Shown: positions 8,635-16,942 of the stretch, piece after piece | Layout: every line of letters begins with the position of its first letter | How positions within the stretch are numbered: the first letter of the stretch is position 1 | Source of the DNA: Bacteroidota bacterium | GTDB lineage: Bacteria; Bacteroidota; Bacteroidia; Palsa-965 | Reading direction: 5' to 3' | DNA: 45,740 bases | Assembly (NCBI GenBank): GCA_013288325.1 | Contig: JABDCB010000019.1 | Location: 1 to 45,740 of the forward strand | Position numbers and translations under genes: made by a program | Notes under the pieces: model-generated | Told to the model about the DNA's origin: nothing | The model's database searches: none | What the model saw: the letters and a program-made list of their open reading frames with translations, nothing else

Positions 8635-10287
8635 TTACTTCTTATACAGCAAAAAGTGTTTCACTAGTGTAAAGGTTTCTTTCTTCCCCTTTTCAAGTTT
8701 GAATTTCTCATCGATGGATTTACATCCCTTCACATCAATCTTTACTTCGTAGGTATGATCGCCTTCCAGAGTGATGAAATAGTTTCCGTCTTCGCTGGAA
8801 GTGGTACGTCCTGCTTCAGCTCCTGATTCATCGTAAATAACCAGTTCAGCCTGGAGTGGATTGCCTGACTCACCGGTAAATACGGTTCCTTTTACGATAG
8901 AGGGCCCAACGGCAAGACTCACCTCCCCTTTCTTCATGCCGGCAAATAAGTCGTAATTGCTGAGATCAACTTTGTATATATCACGTTCACCCATTCCGCC
9001 GGGGCGATTGCTGGAGATATATCCTGTATTGCCGTCCACCGAAAGACAAATACTGGTTTCATTGTTTACGCTATTGATTGGGTAGCCAAGGTTTACCGGT
9101 GTGGTCCATTTGCCGTTCACAAATGTTGTTTTGAAGATATCGTAGCCACCCATAGAGTTGTGTCCTTCGGAGCAGAAGAAAAGCGTTTTCCCGTCGGGGG
9201 TGATACAGATTCCGCCTTCATCGTATTGCGTATTGATCTCGGGTCCCAGGTTTACCGGATTATCCCATTCTGTTTTTGATTTCCGTTTGGCCATCCAGAT
9301 ATCTCCGTTACCGTAACCGCGTTGTCCGCCTTTTGCTTTTACATCCTGTCCACGTTCCGATATAAAGAAGATGGTATTGCCATCGGCTGTGAGCACAGCT
9401 CCATCTTCAAAATAACTGGTATTGATAGGACGTTCCATAATTTTAGGATTGCCCCATTTTCCCGAAGTACTTACTTTGGAAACAAAGATCTCTCCCCCTT
9501 TTGCATCCTCATCGTTATTGCGATAAATAAAAATCTGTTTACCATCGGCAGTAATGCTGGAGCAGGCGCTGTGTCCGGGACCGTTGATGGCTCCTGGCAT
9601 AATCTCGGCAGGGTTCCATGTTTTGTTGGAATCATTCCAGGTAGACATGAAGATATGGTCGAACGGTTTGTTATCACCCAGGACATCGGATGTTCCTTTT
9701 CCTTCGGGGCGACGGGACGTGAAAATCATCATCTTTCCATCGGCTGTAACAGAAGGGCGTTTATCATCGTAGGCAGAATTAATATTTTCTCCGAGCGGAA
9801 TAATCTTCACATCAATTGGTTTAGCCATCAGCTCCTTGGCTGTCTTCACCATGTTTATATAGTGCATTACATCACTGTCCTTGATTTTGGAATCGCTTCC
9901 TGCCAAACCTTTGTATGTATCCAGCTCGGTACCGGCAGAATCCAGTTTGCCTTCGGTAAGCAACATACGACCCAGATAGAGGTGAGCTTCTCCGGCTTCT
10001 TTGGTATCGGCATGGATGGCTTTGATAAACTGGTCCTTTGCAGAAGGCATATCATCCATCATATAATAACATTCTCCTATATGAAATATGATGTTGGCAT
10101 CTTTGGGTTTATTGACGAGAATTTCTTTAAACTCATTCACCGCAGCAACATAATTGCCTCCGTAAAAATCCTGCTGGGCCATTTTAAACTTAATCTGATC
10201 CCCTCCTTTGGAGAGGATACTCTGAGCATTGGAATCAAAATGTAATAAAGAGATACCCAAGACAAGTACGGCAATAAGTTTTTTCAT
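8635..10287 (-). CDS. TPR and PD40 (WD40-like) envelope protein lacking an OmpA domain
   Basis: A 550-residue exported protein. The signal peptide is MKKLIAVLVLGISLLHFDSNAQ. Next come TPR-like helices (about 25-150, with NPKDANIIFHIGECYYMMDD-type spacing), then a run of PD40 beta-propeller blades with repeated SVTADGKMMIFTSRRPEG / CITPDGKTLFFCSEG signatures (about 170-440), then a carboxypeptidase-regulatory-like beta-sandwich (about 455-535) ending HFLLYKK. This is the order found in PorE-like T9SS accessory proteins, but the C-terminal peptidoglycan-binding OmpA domain is absent. ATG 10287 is chosen because a longer in-frame start at 10317 would overlap the -7 box at 10322-10315. Likely periplasmic or outer-membrane associated. 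Confidence 0.82.
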   Translation of the reverse strand: MKKLIAVLVLGISLLHFDSNAQSILSKGGDQIKFKMAQQDFYGGNYVAAVNEFKEILVNKPKDANIIFHIGECYYMMDDMPSAKDQFIKAIHADTKEAGEAHLYLGRMLLTEGKLDSAGTELDTYKGLAGSDSKIKDSDVMHYINMVKTAKELMAKPIDVKIIPLGENINSAYDDKRPSVTADGKMMIFTSRRPEGKGTSDVLGDNKPFDHIFMSTWNDSNKTWNPAEIMPGAINGPGHSACSSITADGKQIFIYRNNDEDAKGGEIFVSKVSTSGKWGNPKIMERPINTSYFEDGAVLTADGNTIFFISERGQDVKAKGGQRGYGNGDIWMAKRKSKTEWDNPVNLGPEINTQYDEGGICITPDGKTLFFCSEGHNSMGGYDIFKTTFVNGKWTTPVNLGYPINSVNNETSICLSVDGNTGYISSNRPGGMGERDIYKVDLSNYDLFAGMKKGEVSLAVGPSIVKGTVFTGESGNPLQAELVIYDESGAEAGRTTSSEDGNYFITLEGDHTYEVKIDVKGCKSIDEKFKLEKGKKETFTLVKHFLLYKK

Positions 10288-10314
10288 TTCCAGTTCTGAT
10301 TTTGTCTGTAAAAA

Positions 10315-10322
10315 CAAATATA
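10315..10322 (-). promoter_or_regulatory. -7 box of the TPR/PD40 gene
   Basis: TATATTTG on the minus strand, a full TAnnTTTG match, 27 bases upstream of the chosen ATG. It supports that start rather than the longer in-frame one at 10317. Confidence 0.6.
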
Positions 10323-10380
10323 ATAAGAAATTCTATCCGGCAGGGGGTAATATACAGGGCTTATAACCCCAATCTGGTAT

Positions 10381-11136
10381 TTATCCTTTTGGGGCCTGTA
10401 ACAGCTGCAGAAAAAGCTCCAGCCCCTTTTTCTTAGGGTTGTCAAATGTATAGTTGATATTCTTGCTAAGGTAGTGTACCAGGTCAGCATCCGGAGGAAA
10501 ACGGTTCTTATAATGCTCAGCAATCTCTTCTATTTTCGTAAGCCCTAAGGCCAGGGCCTTGTTAAAAAGTTCTTCCATAGCCGGCTCAATAGGCTTGTTG
10601 CTGACCCAGCAGGCAAATACAAAAGGTAGGCCGGTAAGCGCTTGCCAGCATTCGGCCAGATCGTAGGTATAAGCAAACCGGTTTTTGAGGAAAAAAGTAC
10701 GATCCCCAATAACCACTCCCGCCGTCGTCCCTCCTATCTCCTTTTCGTAACCATCCTTACCTAAGGTATAGGAAGGAGCAATTTTCCATAATTTTTCGGC
10801 CAGTATTTTTACAAGGGCTACAGAAGTGCGGCTTTGATTATCGAGTATAATGGTTTGGATATCTTCCAGCGGCACCTGGCTGTATAGCAAAACAGACCTT
10901 ACGGGCCCTACCGCACCGATACAATAATGGGTAAGGAGATGATATTCTTTTAGCTGGGGAATAACAGCTACCGGCACCAGACCGATATCTACCGATCCAT
11001 CCAGCAATTTGGAAGCGCAGAGGGATGGAATATCCAGAGAAAGGTCTATTTGGTCAATAAAACCACTCTTTTTTATCCCCTCCACAAATGGGCTCGTATT
11101 GAGGTATGAAACAGCTGAAACCTTTAATTTTTGCAT
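10381..11136 (-). CDS. mqnA: Chorismate dehydratase MqnA (futalosine menaquinone pathway)
   Basis: MqnA dehydrates chorismate to 3-[(1-carboxyvinyl)oxy]benzoate, the first step of the futalosine route to menaquinone. The 251-residue protein has the family's N-terminal signature KVSAVSYLNTSPF, then SLCASKLLDGSVDIGLVPV, GAVGPVRSVLLYS and LDNQSRTSVAL. These are typical of the periplasmic-binding-protein-like fold of MqnA/MqnD; its length and start fit MqnA. The other mqn genes are not in this window. A -7 box lies just upstream. Confidence 0.92.
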   Translation of the reverse strand: MQKLKVSAVSYLNTSPFVEGIKKSGFIDQIDLSLDIPSLCASKLLDGSVDIGLVPVAVIPQLKEYHLLTHYCIGAVGPVRSVLLYSQVPLEDIQTIILDNQSRTSVALVKILAEKLWKIAPSYTLGKDGYEKEIGGTTAGVVIGDRTFFLKNRFAYTYDLAECWQALTGLPFVFACWVSNKPIEPAMEELFNKALALGLTKIEEIAEHYKNRFPPDADLVHYLSKNINYTFDNPKKKGLELFLQLLQAPKG

Positions 11137-11146
11137 GATAGGCGTG

Positions 11147-11154
11147 CAAAAATA
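11147..11154 (-). promoter_or_regulatory. -7 box of mqnA
   Basis: TATTTTTG on the minus strand matches TAnnTTTG and lies 10 bases upstream of the mqnA ATG, implying a very short leader. Confidence 0.55.
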
Positions 11155-11231
11155 GCAATAAAAGGGAAGAATAATCAGGTGTATGACCCCTTCTTAAGGA
11201 TCTTAACGGATACAAAGACGAGAACCGGAAA

Positions 11232-13292
11232 TTACCGGGTTATCTGCATGGTTTTGCAAGCCAGTGCCCTGTTTCCATCCAGCAAACGATACATATAGAT
11301 ACCAGGGGCCAGACTTGCCGTATTCAGCGTAAGTAATTCTGTACCTCTTGTAACCTGAACCGTATTCAGCACCCTGCCAGCCAGATCTATAATCTGGAGG
11401 TTCATATCCTTATCCACCCCTTCCAATGGAATGTGCGTGGTTGAATTAGCCGGATTGGGATAATTCTGCCCTAGCTGACGGTTTATGGAACCATACTCGC
11501 TAATACCGGTAAACGAATACCCGTAAAACCAGTCATGAGCTCTTTTTACAATAGCGCGGCGATCGGAAGAAGTACCCAGCATTTCAATACCGGCTCCCAG
11601 ATAAACCGTTTTCCAGGTACCGTTGGTTGCTCTTACGCCCGCTATGCTGGTATCGTTGTAATTGTAAATCGTCGTACCAAGTCCTACGGGAGCGATGGCA
11701 TCCGGATAAAAATAATTGGTGCCATAAAATGTATTGACAGATACGGGCGTTGGCATATTTCCAAAAATAGCATCGGTTGTTACCACATGTATCGTGTCAT
11801 GCGTACTGTTGCCATCCCATACCCAGGCGGCATTCAGGTAATTGGTATAAAACGAACGCGTGTTGGCAGTACCTGCTGCAGGACTTGCTCCCCAGGTATC
11901 CCAGCCCACATCTTGTCCCGATACAAGCAAACATCCTCCGGCGTTCAGAAACGTTGTTAACTGAGCCACTTCGGCATCGGTAAAGGAAGGAAAGGTCCAT
12001 CCTATGTTCAGATAAATATTCCGCACTCCGGTAAAAGCTCCTTGTGCTATGGCCATGGAAGCTATCTTTTCGTTGGTCTTACCTACTGTCAATCGTCCAG
12101 CATAAGCCAGCCCGGTGGTGTAAACACTGTCCCAGTTGGCAGCGCTTCCTAATGTTACTCCATCACCCACATTACCGCTGTTGTTTACAATCAGATCCGT
12201 TACGTTGGATATTACATATACACTGCTTTTCATAGGTGGCAATGATGGGTTGGTAACCGATTGTACCGTCATGGTATAGGTAGCTACAAAAGGAGTGGTA
12301 CCGGGTGTTACATTAATCACAACCGAATTGCTACTGCTGGCAGCAGTGGTAACCGTGGCTGTACCTGTATAGCTGGTGGATCCGATCATGAAGCCCGCCA
12401 CCCAATCGGAAGGCTGATTGGTAGTAAGCGTATATGAAAACTGTTCTGCAGCTGATCCGGTATTAAGGGAGCTGAATTGAAAAGTGTTTTGTGTAGCACT
12501 TACCCCATGTTGTACGGTAACAGCAGGAGCGCTGAGGGTATAATTGATGGAAGGATCGTTGGTTGATCCGCAATTGAGCACCTCTCCGGTACTGAAGTTT
12601 TGCACGTAAGAAGTAAGCTTTACATTGGCTGCAACCCAGATCGAGTCTGCCACATAGTTGTAATAATATACTGCCGAGTTTCCGATAGCAGGTAGTGTAA
12701 TGATAGTACCTTGCCAGCTGGGCATCATTTTACGAAACACATTCGGAAAATCTTTTTCTCCGTTTCCTCCCGGAGGACTAGCGAAATGAAGGTATTCGGT
12801 AACGATGGTACGCATGTGATAATTACCTGATGGTACCACGCCTACGGTGGTAACCGTAACCTTGGCCACATGGTTGCGACCCGAAGTAATGGTATCGGCC
12901 ACCATGATCTTGATAGGGCTGCCGGCCGAAAATTCATTATCGATATCGCTTTGTGTAAAAGATACAGGCTGCGCATGTTTCTGATTGCCCAGCATCATAC
13001 AATCCGGAATACCGCTTACCCCGTATTGCATTACCATAGAATCTACCGGAGGCTTGTTATAGGTATACATGATATCGGTACCCGGCCAGGAAGGGTGATA
13101 AGCAATATGATGCACCACTACCGGATTAGGAGTAAGGATATTGGCCAGGAAACCCGGGTTTTCAGAAGCACAGGGATTGCAGTTCATCCCCGTAAACTCT
13201 TCCAGTAAAACAAATTTGGGTGCCTGGGCATTCATACAAAAGGGTATGAAAAATAATGCCAGAAGGGCCGCTTGTTTTGTAAAGTGTTTCAT
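11232..13292 (-). CDS. Omp28-like thioredoxin-fold protein with T9SS type A sorting domain
   Basis: A 686-residue secreted protein. The signal peptide is MKHFTKQAALLALFFIPFCMNAQ. It is followed by an Omp28-like thioredoxin-fold module with EEFTGMNCNPC, giving a CxxC pair at Cys38/Cys41, then VVVHHIAYHP and the GVSGIPDCMM cis-Pro-like segment. The middle contains Ig-like beta-sandwich sequence (about 230-370) and a ThuA/GATase-like segment around LNAGGCLLVSGQDVGWD. The C-terminus has the type A sorting pattern LGQNYPNPANSTTHIPL...GIYMYRLLDG...KTMQITR, so the protein should cross the outer membrane through T9SS. Redox activity is plausible but not shown. Confidence 0.85.
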   Translation of the reverse strand: MKHFTKQAALLALFFIPFCMNAQAPKFVLLEEFTGMNCNPCASENPGFLANILTPNPVVVHHIAYHPSWPGTDIMYTYNKPPVDSMVMQYGVSGIPDCMMLGNQKHAQPVSFTQSDIDNEFSAGSPIKIMVADTITSGRNHVAKVTVTTVGVVPSGNYHMRTIVTEYLHFASPPGGNGEKDFPNVFRKMMPSWQGTIITLPAIGNSAVYYYNYVADSIWVAANVKLTSYVQNFSTGEVLNCGSTNDPSINYTLSAPAVTVQHGVSATQNTFQFSSLNTGSAAEQFSYTLTTNQPSDWVAGFMIGSTSYTGTATVTTAASSSNSVVINVTPGTTPFVATYTMTVQSVTNPSLPPMKSSVYVISNVTDLIVNNSGNVGDGVTLGSAANWDSVYTTGLAYAGRLTVGKTNEKIASMAIAQGAFTGVRNIYLNIGWTFPSFTDAEVAQLTTFLNAGGCLLVSGQDVGWDTWGASPAAGTANTRSFYTNYLNAAWVWDGNSTHDTIHVVTTDAIFGNMPTPVSVNTFYGTNYFYPDAIAPVGLGTTIYNYNDTSIAGVRATNGTWKTVYLGAGIEMLGTSSDRRAIVKRAHDWFYGYSFTGISEYGSINRQLGQNYPNPANSTTHIPLEGVDKDMNLQIIDLAGRVLNTVQVTRGTELLTLNTASLAPGIYMYRLLDGNRALACKTMQITR

Positions 13293-13351
13293 GTGGTATC
13301 GTTAATTTAACAAGTGCTTAACAGAGAGAAGGTCGAATACAGGCTGAATAA

Positions 13352-13359
13352 CAAATATA
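13352..13359 (-). promoter_or_regulatory. -7 box of the Omp28-like gene
   Basis: TATATTTG on the minus strand, a full TAnnTTTG match about 60 bases upstream of the ATG at 13292. Confidence 0.55.
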
Positions 13360-13472
13360 AGCTTCCTTGGGGGATTATACAATAGCCTAATCTTAGCTTA
13401 TCTAATGAATTGAAGGGTCTATTATGTGAATATATAATCTGGATAAAAATCACTAACTTTACTCATAAGTAA

Positions 13473-13685
13473 ATGAAGCATGAACTGCAAAATGTCATTT
13501 CAGGAAAGAGCCAGGTTAAGTTTGGAGCAACTATCCAAGCAACAGCCGGTTACCTTAGACGAAGCCAAAGCTCAAATTCTTTGGCTAAAGGGGCAAAGCT
13601 CTTCAAAAAGCAGGAAACAGAGATCCTGATAGATTATATTACCGGAAACAACCTGTTTATTTCCAGCCCCACTCTTTCTATATAA
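13473..13685 (+). CDS. Short ORF resembling the N-terminus of polyvalent-protein kinases (probable remnant)
   Basis: A 70-residue ORF beginning MKHELQNVISGKSQVKFGA, with IQATAGYLRRS and ETEILIDYI. From memory, this resembles the N-terminal 60 residues of Bacteroidota proteins carrying the Ser/Thr/Tyr kinase domain of polyvalent proteins, which are normally far longer. Here the frame stops at 13685 and no kinase sequence follows, so it is probably a truncated remnant. A -7-like TAACTTTA is at 13454-13461. A second overlapping frame (13492-13629, 45 codons, MSFQERARLSLEQLSKQ...) also looks protein-like and cannot be excluded as the real product. Confidence 0.4.
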   Translation: MKHELQNVISGKSQVKFGATIQATAGYLRRSQSSNSLAKGAKLFKKQETEILIDYITGNNLFISSPTLSI

Positions 13686-13796
13686 TCCAGTTATTTTTCT
13701 TCGGAGTAAACAATCCCACTAGGGTTATAATACGCGAAAACAAGGGGAATTCTTCACATCCTTTTTTTTCCTATTTTTACTTCGCTTCCAATTTTC

Positions 13797-16169
13797 ATGA
13801 AACACTTCCTGCCCTTTTTGTTTGTATCGCTTTGGATATGCCCATCGGCTTATGCCCAAACATTTACTCAAACGGTACGCGGTTCGGTAGTAGATGCCGA
13901 TAGCAAGAAAGCCCTGGCCGGCGCCACCATCATCATCCTGAATCTGGATACCATCAAAGGAGGAGTAACGGATGCCGAAGGTCATTTCAGGATTACCAAT
14001 ATTCCAGTGGGGCGAAGAGCTTTGAAAGTAAGTTACGTAGGTTATGAAGAGGTAATGATGAATAATCTCGTGGTGACTTCCGGTCACGAAGTAGTACTCA
14101 ATATCGAGATGCATGAACATGTAATCCAGGGTAAGGAAGTGCAGATTATTTATGAGAAAGATAAAACCAAACCCAATAATGAGCTGATCACCAATAGTGC
14201 CCGGAATTTTAACAGCGAAGAAACCGATCGCTATGCAGGTACACGTGGCGACCCCAGCCGCATGGTAGCCAACTATGCCGGTATCTCAACCAGCAATGAT
14301 GCCCGGAATGATATTATTGTAAGAGGTAATTCTCCCTTGGGTGTGCTTTGGAGACTTGAAGGTGTAGACATTCCCAATCCCAACCATTTCTCCACACAGG
14401 GTGCTACAGGTGGCCCGGTAGGCATGCTGAATAACAATATGCTTGCCGGTTCAGATTTCCTGACCGGCGCTTTTCCTGCCGAATATGGAAATAAAACAGC
14501 AGCTGTTTTCGATCTGCGTTTAAGAAATGGCAATAATGAAAAAACAGAATTCATCAGTCAGATAGGTATCAACGGGCTGGAGCTGGGTGCTGAAGGGCCA
14601 ATCAAAAAAGACGGTGCTTCGTATATTATCAATTATCGCTATTCCACCTTTAAAGTATTCAATGCACTGGGAATCAATTTCGGGGTTTCGGGTGTTCCGG
14701 AATATCAGGATATGTCGTTCAAATTTAATTTCCCTACCAGCAAGGCCGGCGTATTCAGCGTGTGGGGAGTTGGAGGCACCAGCTCTATCTCTATTCTGGA
14801 TCGCAACCGCGATACCAGCAACTGGTCGTATGTATCACAAGGGCAGGATCTCGTATTCGGCTCCAGCATGGGAGCCACGGGTATCTCGCATTTGTATTTC
14901 TTCAGTCCCAATATTTCCGGTAAAGCGGTGCTGTCTGCTTCCGGCACCACCAATATCAGCACGGTAGATACGCTTTCCAAAACCCGTCAGGATTTCCGTT
15001 TGTATGACAATCATTCCATAGACTGGCAGTATACCGGAAGTTATACACTGAGTGATAAAATCAATTCTCATCACCTGATAAAAGCAGGAGTTTCGTTTAC
15101 TCAGATGTTTATCGATTACAAAACATACTACTACTCCACCACCTATCACATGAATATTGATCAGCTCCGGGCCACTAACAATACAGGTCTTGGTCAGGCA
15201 TATGTTCACTGGCAGTATAAGATTACCGACAAACTGTCCTTCAACAGCGGATTGCATTATCAGTATTTCACACTCAACGGATCGCAGGCGTTGGAACCCA
15301 GAGCTGGATTGCGCTGGCAGTGGAAACCCAAACATGCTTTTTCTCTGGCTTATGGCATGCACAGCCAGATCCAGCCCATCATCTATTATTACTACAAAAG
15401 CTACAACACCACTACAGGGCAGTATTCTCAAACAGATCTGAATATGGGTCTCTCGCGCAGTCAGCACCTGGTGGCCGGATATGATTTTAATATAGGTCAT
15501 GATTTCCGTTTGAAAGTAGAAACCTATTATCAGTATCTCTACGATATTCCGGTCACAGCCTTTCACAGCAATTCCTTTTCCATGCTCAATGTGGGCAACG
15601 ATCTGGATGGCTTGCCGCTGGTGGACAGTTTGAAAAACGGAGGAACGGGACAGAACTATGGTTTTGAATTTACCATTGAAAAGTTTTTCAGCCGCCACTT
15701 TTATTTCCTTTCCACCTTATCGGTGTTTAACTCTACCTACAAAGGCAGCGATGGCGTGGAGCGGCCTACGGCCTATGACGGATTGTATGTATACAATTTG
15801 CTGGGCGGATATGAACTCCCTTTAGGCAAAAGCAAAAACAAGATTATTGCATTGGATGTAAAATTCACTACCGCCGGAGGAAACCGGTATACCCCTATTG
15901 ATGTGGCGGCTTCTATCCCGGCAAGATCGGCTGTATATATAGATAACGAAGCTTTCAGTCAGCGCTTTCCACCCTATTCACGGTTTGATGTTAAACTTAT
16001 GTTCCGTATCAATCACCGCAAAACCTCTCAGATGTTTTTCGTAACGGTAGAGAATGTGTTAAACACACAGAATATTCTTCGTCAGACGTATGACGAAACA
16101 ACACAAACCATTCATACGGAATTTCAGCTGGGTGTATTTCCTTACGGGGGTTACCGCATTGAGTTCTGA
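13797..16169 (+). CDS. TonB-dependent receptor with CarboxypepD_reg-like N-terminal domain
   Basis: A 790-residue outer-membrane protein. The signal peptide is MKHFLPFLFVSLWICPSAYAQ. A CarboxypepD_reg-like beta-sandwich follows (about 25-110: VRGSVVDADSKKALAGATI ... LKVSYVGYEE), then a plug domain (about 130-240, with NDIIVRGNSPLGVLWRLEG and GAFPAEYGNKTAAVFDLRL) and a 22-stranded-type barrel to the C-terminal GVFPYGGYRIEF. It lacks SusC length and has no susD partner, so it resembles siderophore/metal-type or orphan receptors; the ligand is unknown. The stop codon abuts that of the convergent acyltransferase with no spacer. Confidence 0.88.
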   Translation: MKHFLPFLFVSLWICPSAYAQTFTQTVRGSVVDADSKKALAGATIIILNLDTIKGGVTDAEGHFRITNIPVGRRALKVSYVGYEEVMMNNLVVTSGHEVVLNIEMHEHVIQGKEVQIIYEKDKTKPNNELITNSARNFNSEETDRYAGTRGDPSRMVANYAGISTSNDARNDIIVRGNSPLGVLWRLEGVDIPNPNHFSTQGATGGPVGMLNNNMLAGSDFLTGAFPAEYGNKTAAVFDLRLRNGNNEKTEFISQIGINGLELGAEGPIKKDGASYIINYRYSTFKVFNALGINFGVSGVPEYQDMSFKFNFPTSKAGVFSVWGVGGTSSISILDRNRDTSNWSYVSQGQDLVFGSSMGATGISHLYFFSPNISGKAVLSASGTTNISTVDTLSKTRQDFRLYDNHSIDWQYTGSYTLSDKINSHHLIKAGVSFTQMFIDYKTYYYSTTYHMNIDQLRATNNTGLGQAYVHWQYKITDKLSFNSGLHYQYFTLNGSQALEPRAGLRWQWKPKHAFSLAYGMHSQIQPIIYYYYKSYNTTTGQYSQTDLNMGLSRSQHLVAGYDFNIGHDFRLKVETYYQYLYDIPVTAFHSNSFSMLNVGNDLDGLPLVDSLKNGGTGQNYGFEFTIEKFFSRHFYFLSTLSVFNSTYKGSDGVERPTAYDGLYVYNLLGGYELPLGKSKNKIIALDVKFTTAGGNRYTPIDVAASIPARSAVYIDNEAFSQRFPPYSRFDVKLMFRINHRKTSQMFFVTVENVLNTQNILRQTYDETTQTIHTEFQLGVFPYGGYRIEF

Positions 16170-16730
16170 TCAGGCAGGACGAATCCCATCCACATTAAAC
16201 CACTCCGGATTGCGGCCTTGTGTATTTTTGTAGAATTCACGGATAACGATAAAATCCTTTTCAATATCTCCGGTAGGATAAAAAGGCTCGCTCAGATAAG
16301 ATGATTTGGTTTTAAAATCCAATGCTCCCAATACAATCGGCAGATTGGCTTTCAATGCTACATAATAAAATCCTGTCTTCCACCGCTCCACTTTTTTGCG
16401 TGTTCCTTCGGGAGGAAAAATAACAATAAACTCTTCCCGTGCATTGAACATATCCACAATGGCATCGGTAAGACTGTTGTTTTTACTGCGATCCACTGCA
16501 ACACCGCCTGTAAGCCAGAATAAGATATTAAGGGGGAAATAGAAAAACTCCTTCTTGATCAGGTATTTAGGTTTCATGCCATAGATGTTCCAGGCGGCAA
16601 GACCGAATACAAAATCCCAGTTGCTGGTATGAGGAGCCGCTGTTACAATATATTTTTTAAGATCGGGCGCTTTACCAATCGATTTCCAACCGGTTAGCTT
16701 GAATACCAAATGCGAAAGTGGGGCTGACAT
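16170..16730 (-). CDS. 1-acyl-glycerol-3-phosphate acyltransferase-like (PlsC family)
   Basis: A 186-residue protein with the PlsC acyltransferase motifs: HTSNWD (His34...Asp39, the catalytic HxxxxD), GGVAVDRSK (75-83) and FPPEGTRKK (105-113, the PEGTR glycerol-phosphate binding motif). It has the short form common in Bacteroidota, without an N-terminal transmembrane helix. It probably transfers an acyl chain to a lysophospholipid or similar acceptor at the membrane. Its stop codon directly adjoins the stop codon of the TonB-dependent receptor. Confidence 0.85.
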   Translation of the reverse strand: MSAPLSHLVFKLTGWKSIGKAPDLKKYIVTAAPHTSNWDFVFGLAAWNIYGMKPKYLIKKEFFYFPLNILFWLTGGVAVDRSKNNSLTDAIVDMFNAREEFIVIFPPEGTRKKVERWKTGFYYVALKANLPIVLGALDFKTKSSYLSEPFYPTGDIEKDFIVIREFYKNTQGRNPEWFNVDGIRPA

Positions 16731-16807
16731 GCCGCAAAATACGAAATTATATACAACCTTTTATGCCGTATCCTATCCTTCCATCCCTCGCTTTCGGGGC
16801 TCTAAAA

Positions 16808-16840
16808 TTTTACGTACTTTACGTAACGCACTTTACGTAA
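16808..16840. promoter_or_regulatory. TTACGTAA operator-like element, copy 1
   Basis: A 33-base element with three TACGTA palindromes (16811, 16820, 16834). Its right 22 bases are nearly a complete palindrome, TTACGTAACGCAC/TTTACGTAA type. A second copy differing at one base lies 96 bases downstream (16904-16936), just before an ATPase gene. The regular ACGT spacing (9, 14) suggests binding sites for a dimeric protein. No matching regulator is known. Confidence 0.6.
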
Positions 16841-16903
16841 TTTTAAACAAAATAATATCATGCTAATTTTCAATGATTTAATGTGCTTTTTTATTCCATA
16901 TAT

Positions 16904-16936
16904 TTTTACGTACTTTACGTAACGTACTTTACGTAA
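16904..16936. promoter_or_regulatory. TTACGTAA operator-like element, copy 2
   Basis: A near-identical copy of 16808-16840 (one C-to-T change that restores a fourth ACGT core; cores at 16908, 16917, 16922, 16931). It ends six bases before the ATG of the ATPase gene at 16943, so a protein bound here would cover the ribosome-binding region DNA and any short leader. Confidence 0.6.
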
Positions 16937-16942
16937 TAATTT

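Noticed and set aside
9322-10245. 307-codon ORF antisense to the TPR/PD40 gene
   Set aside because: Shadow of a well-supported coding gene on the other strand; the translation has no recognisable domain or start signal. The same applies to long antisense frames at 14835-15698, 18584-19474 and 3670-4353.
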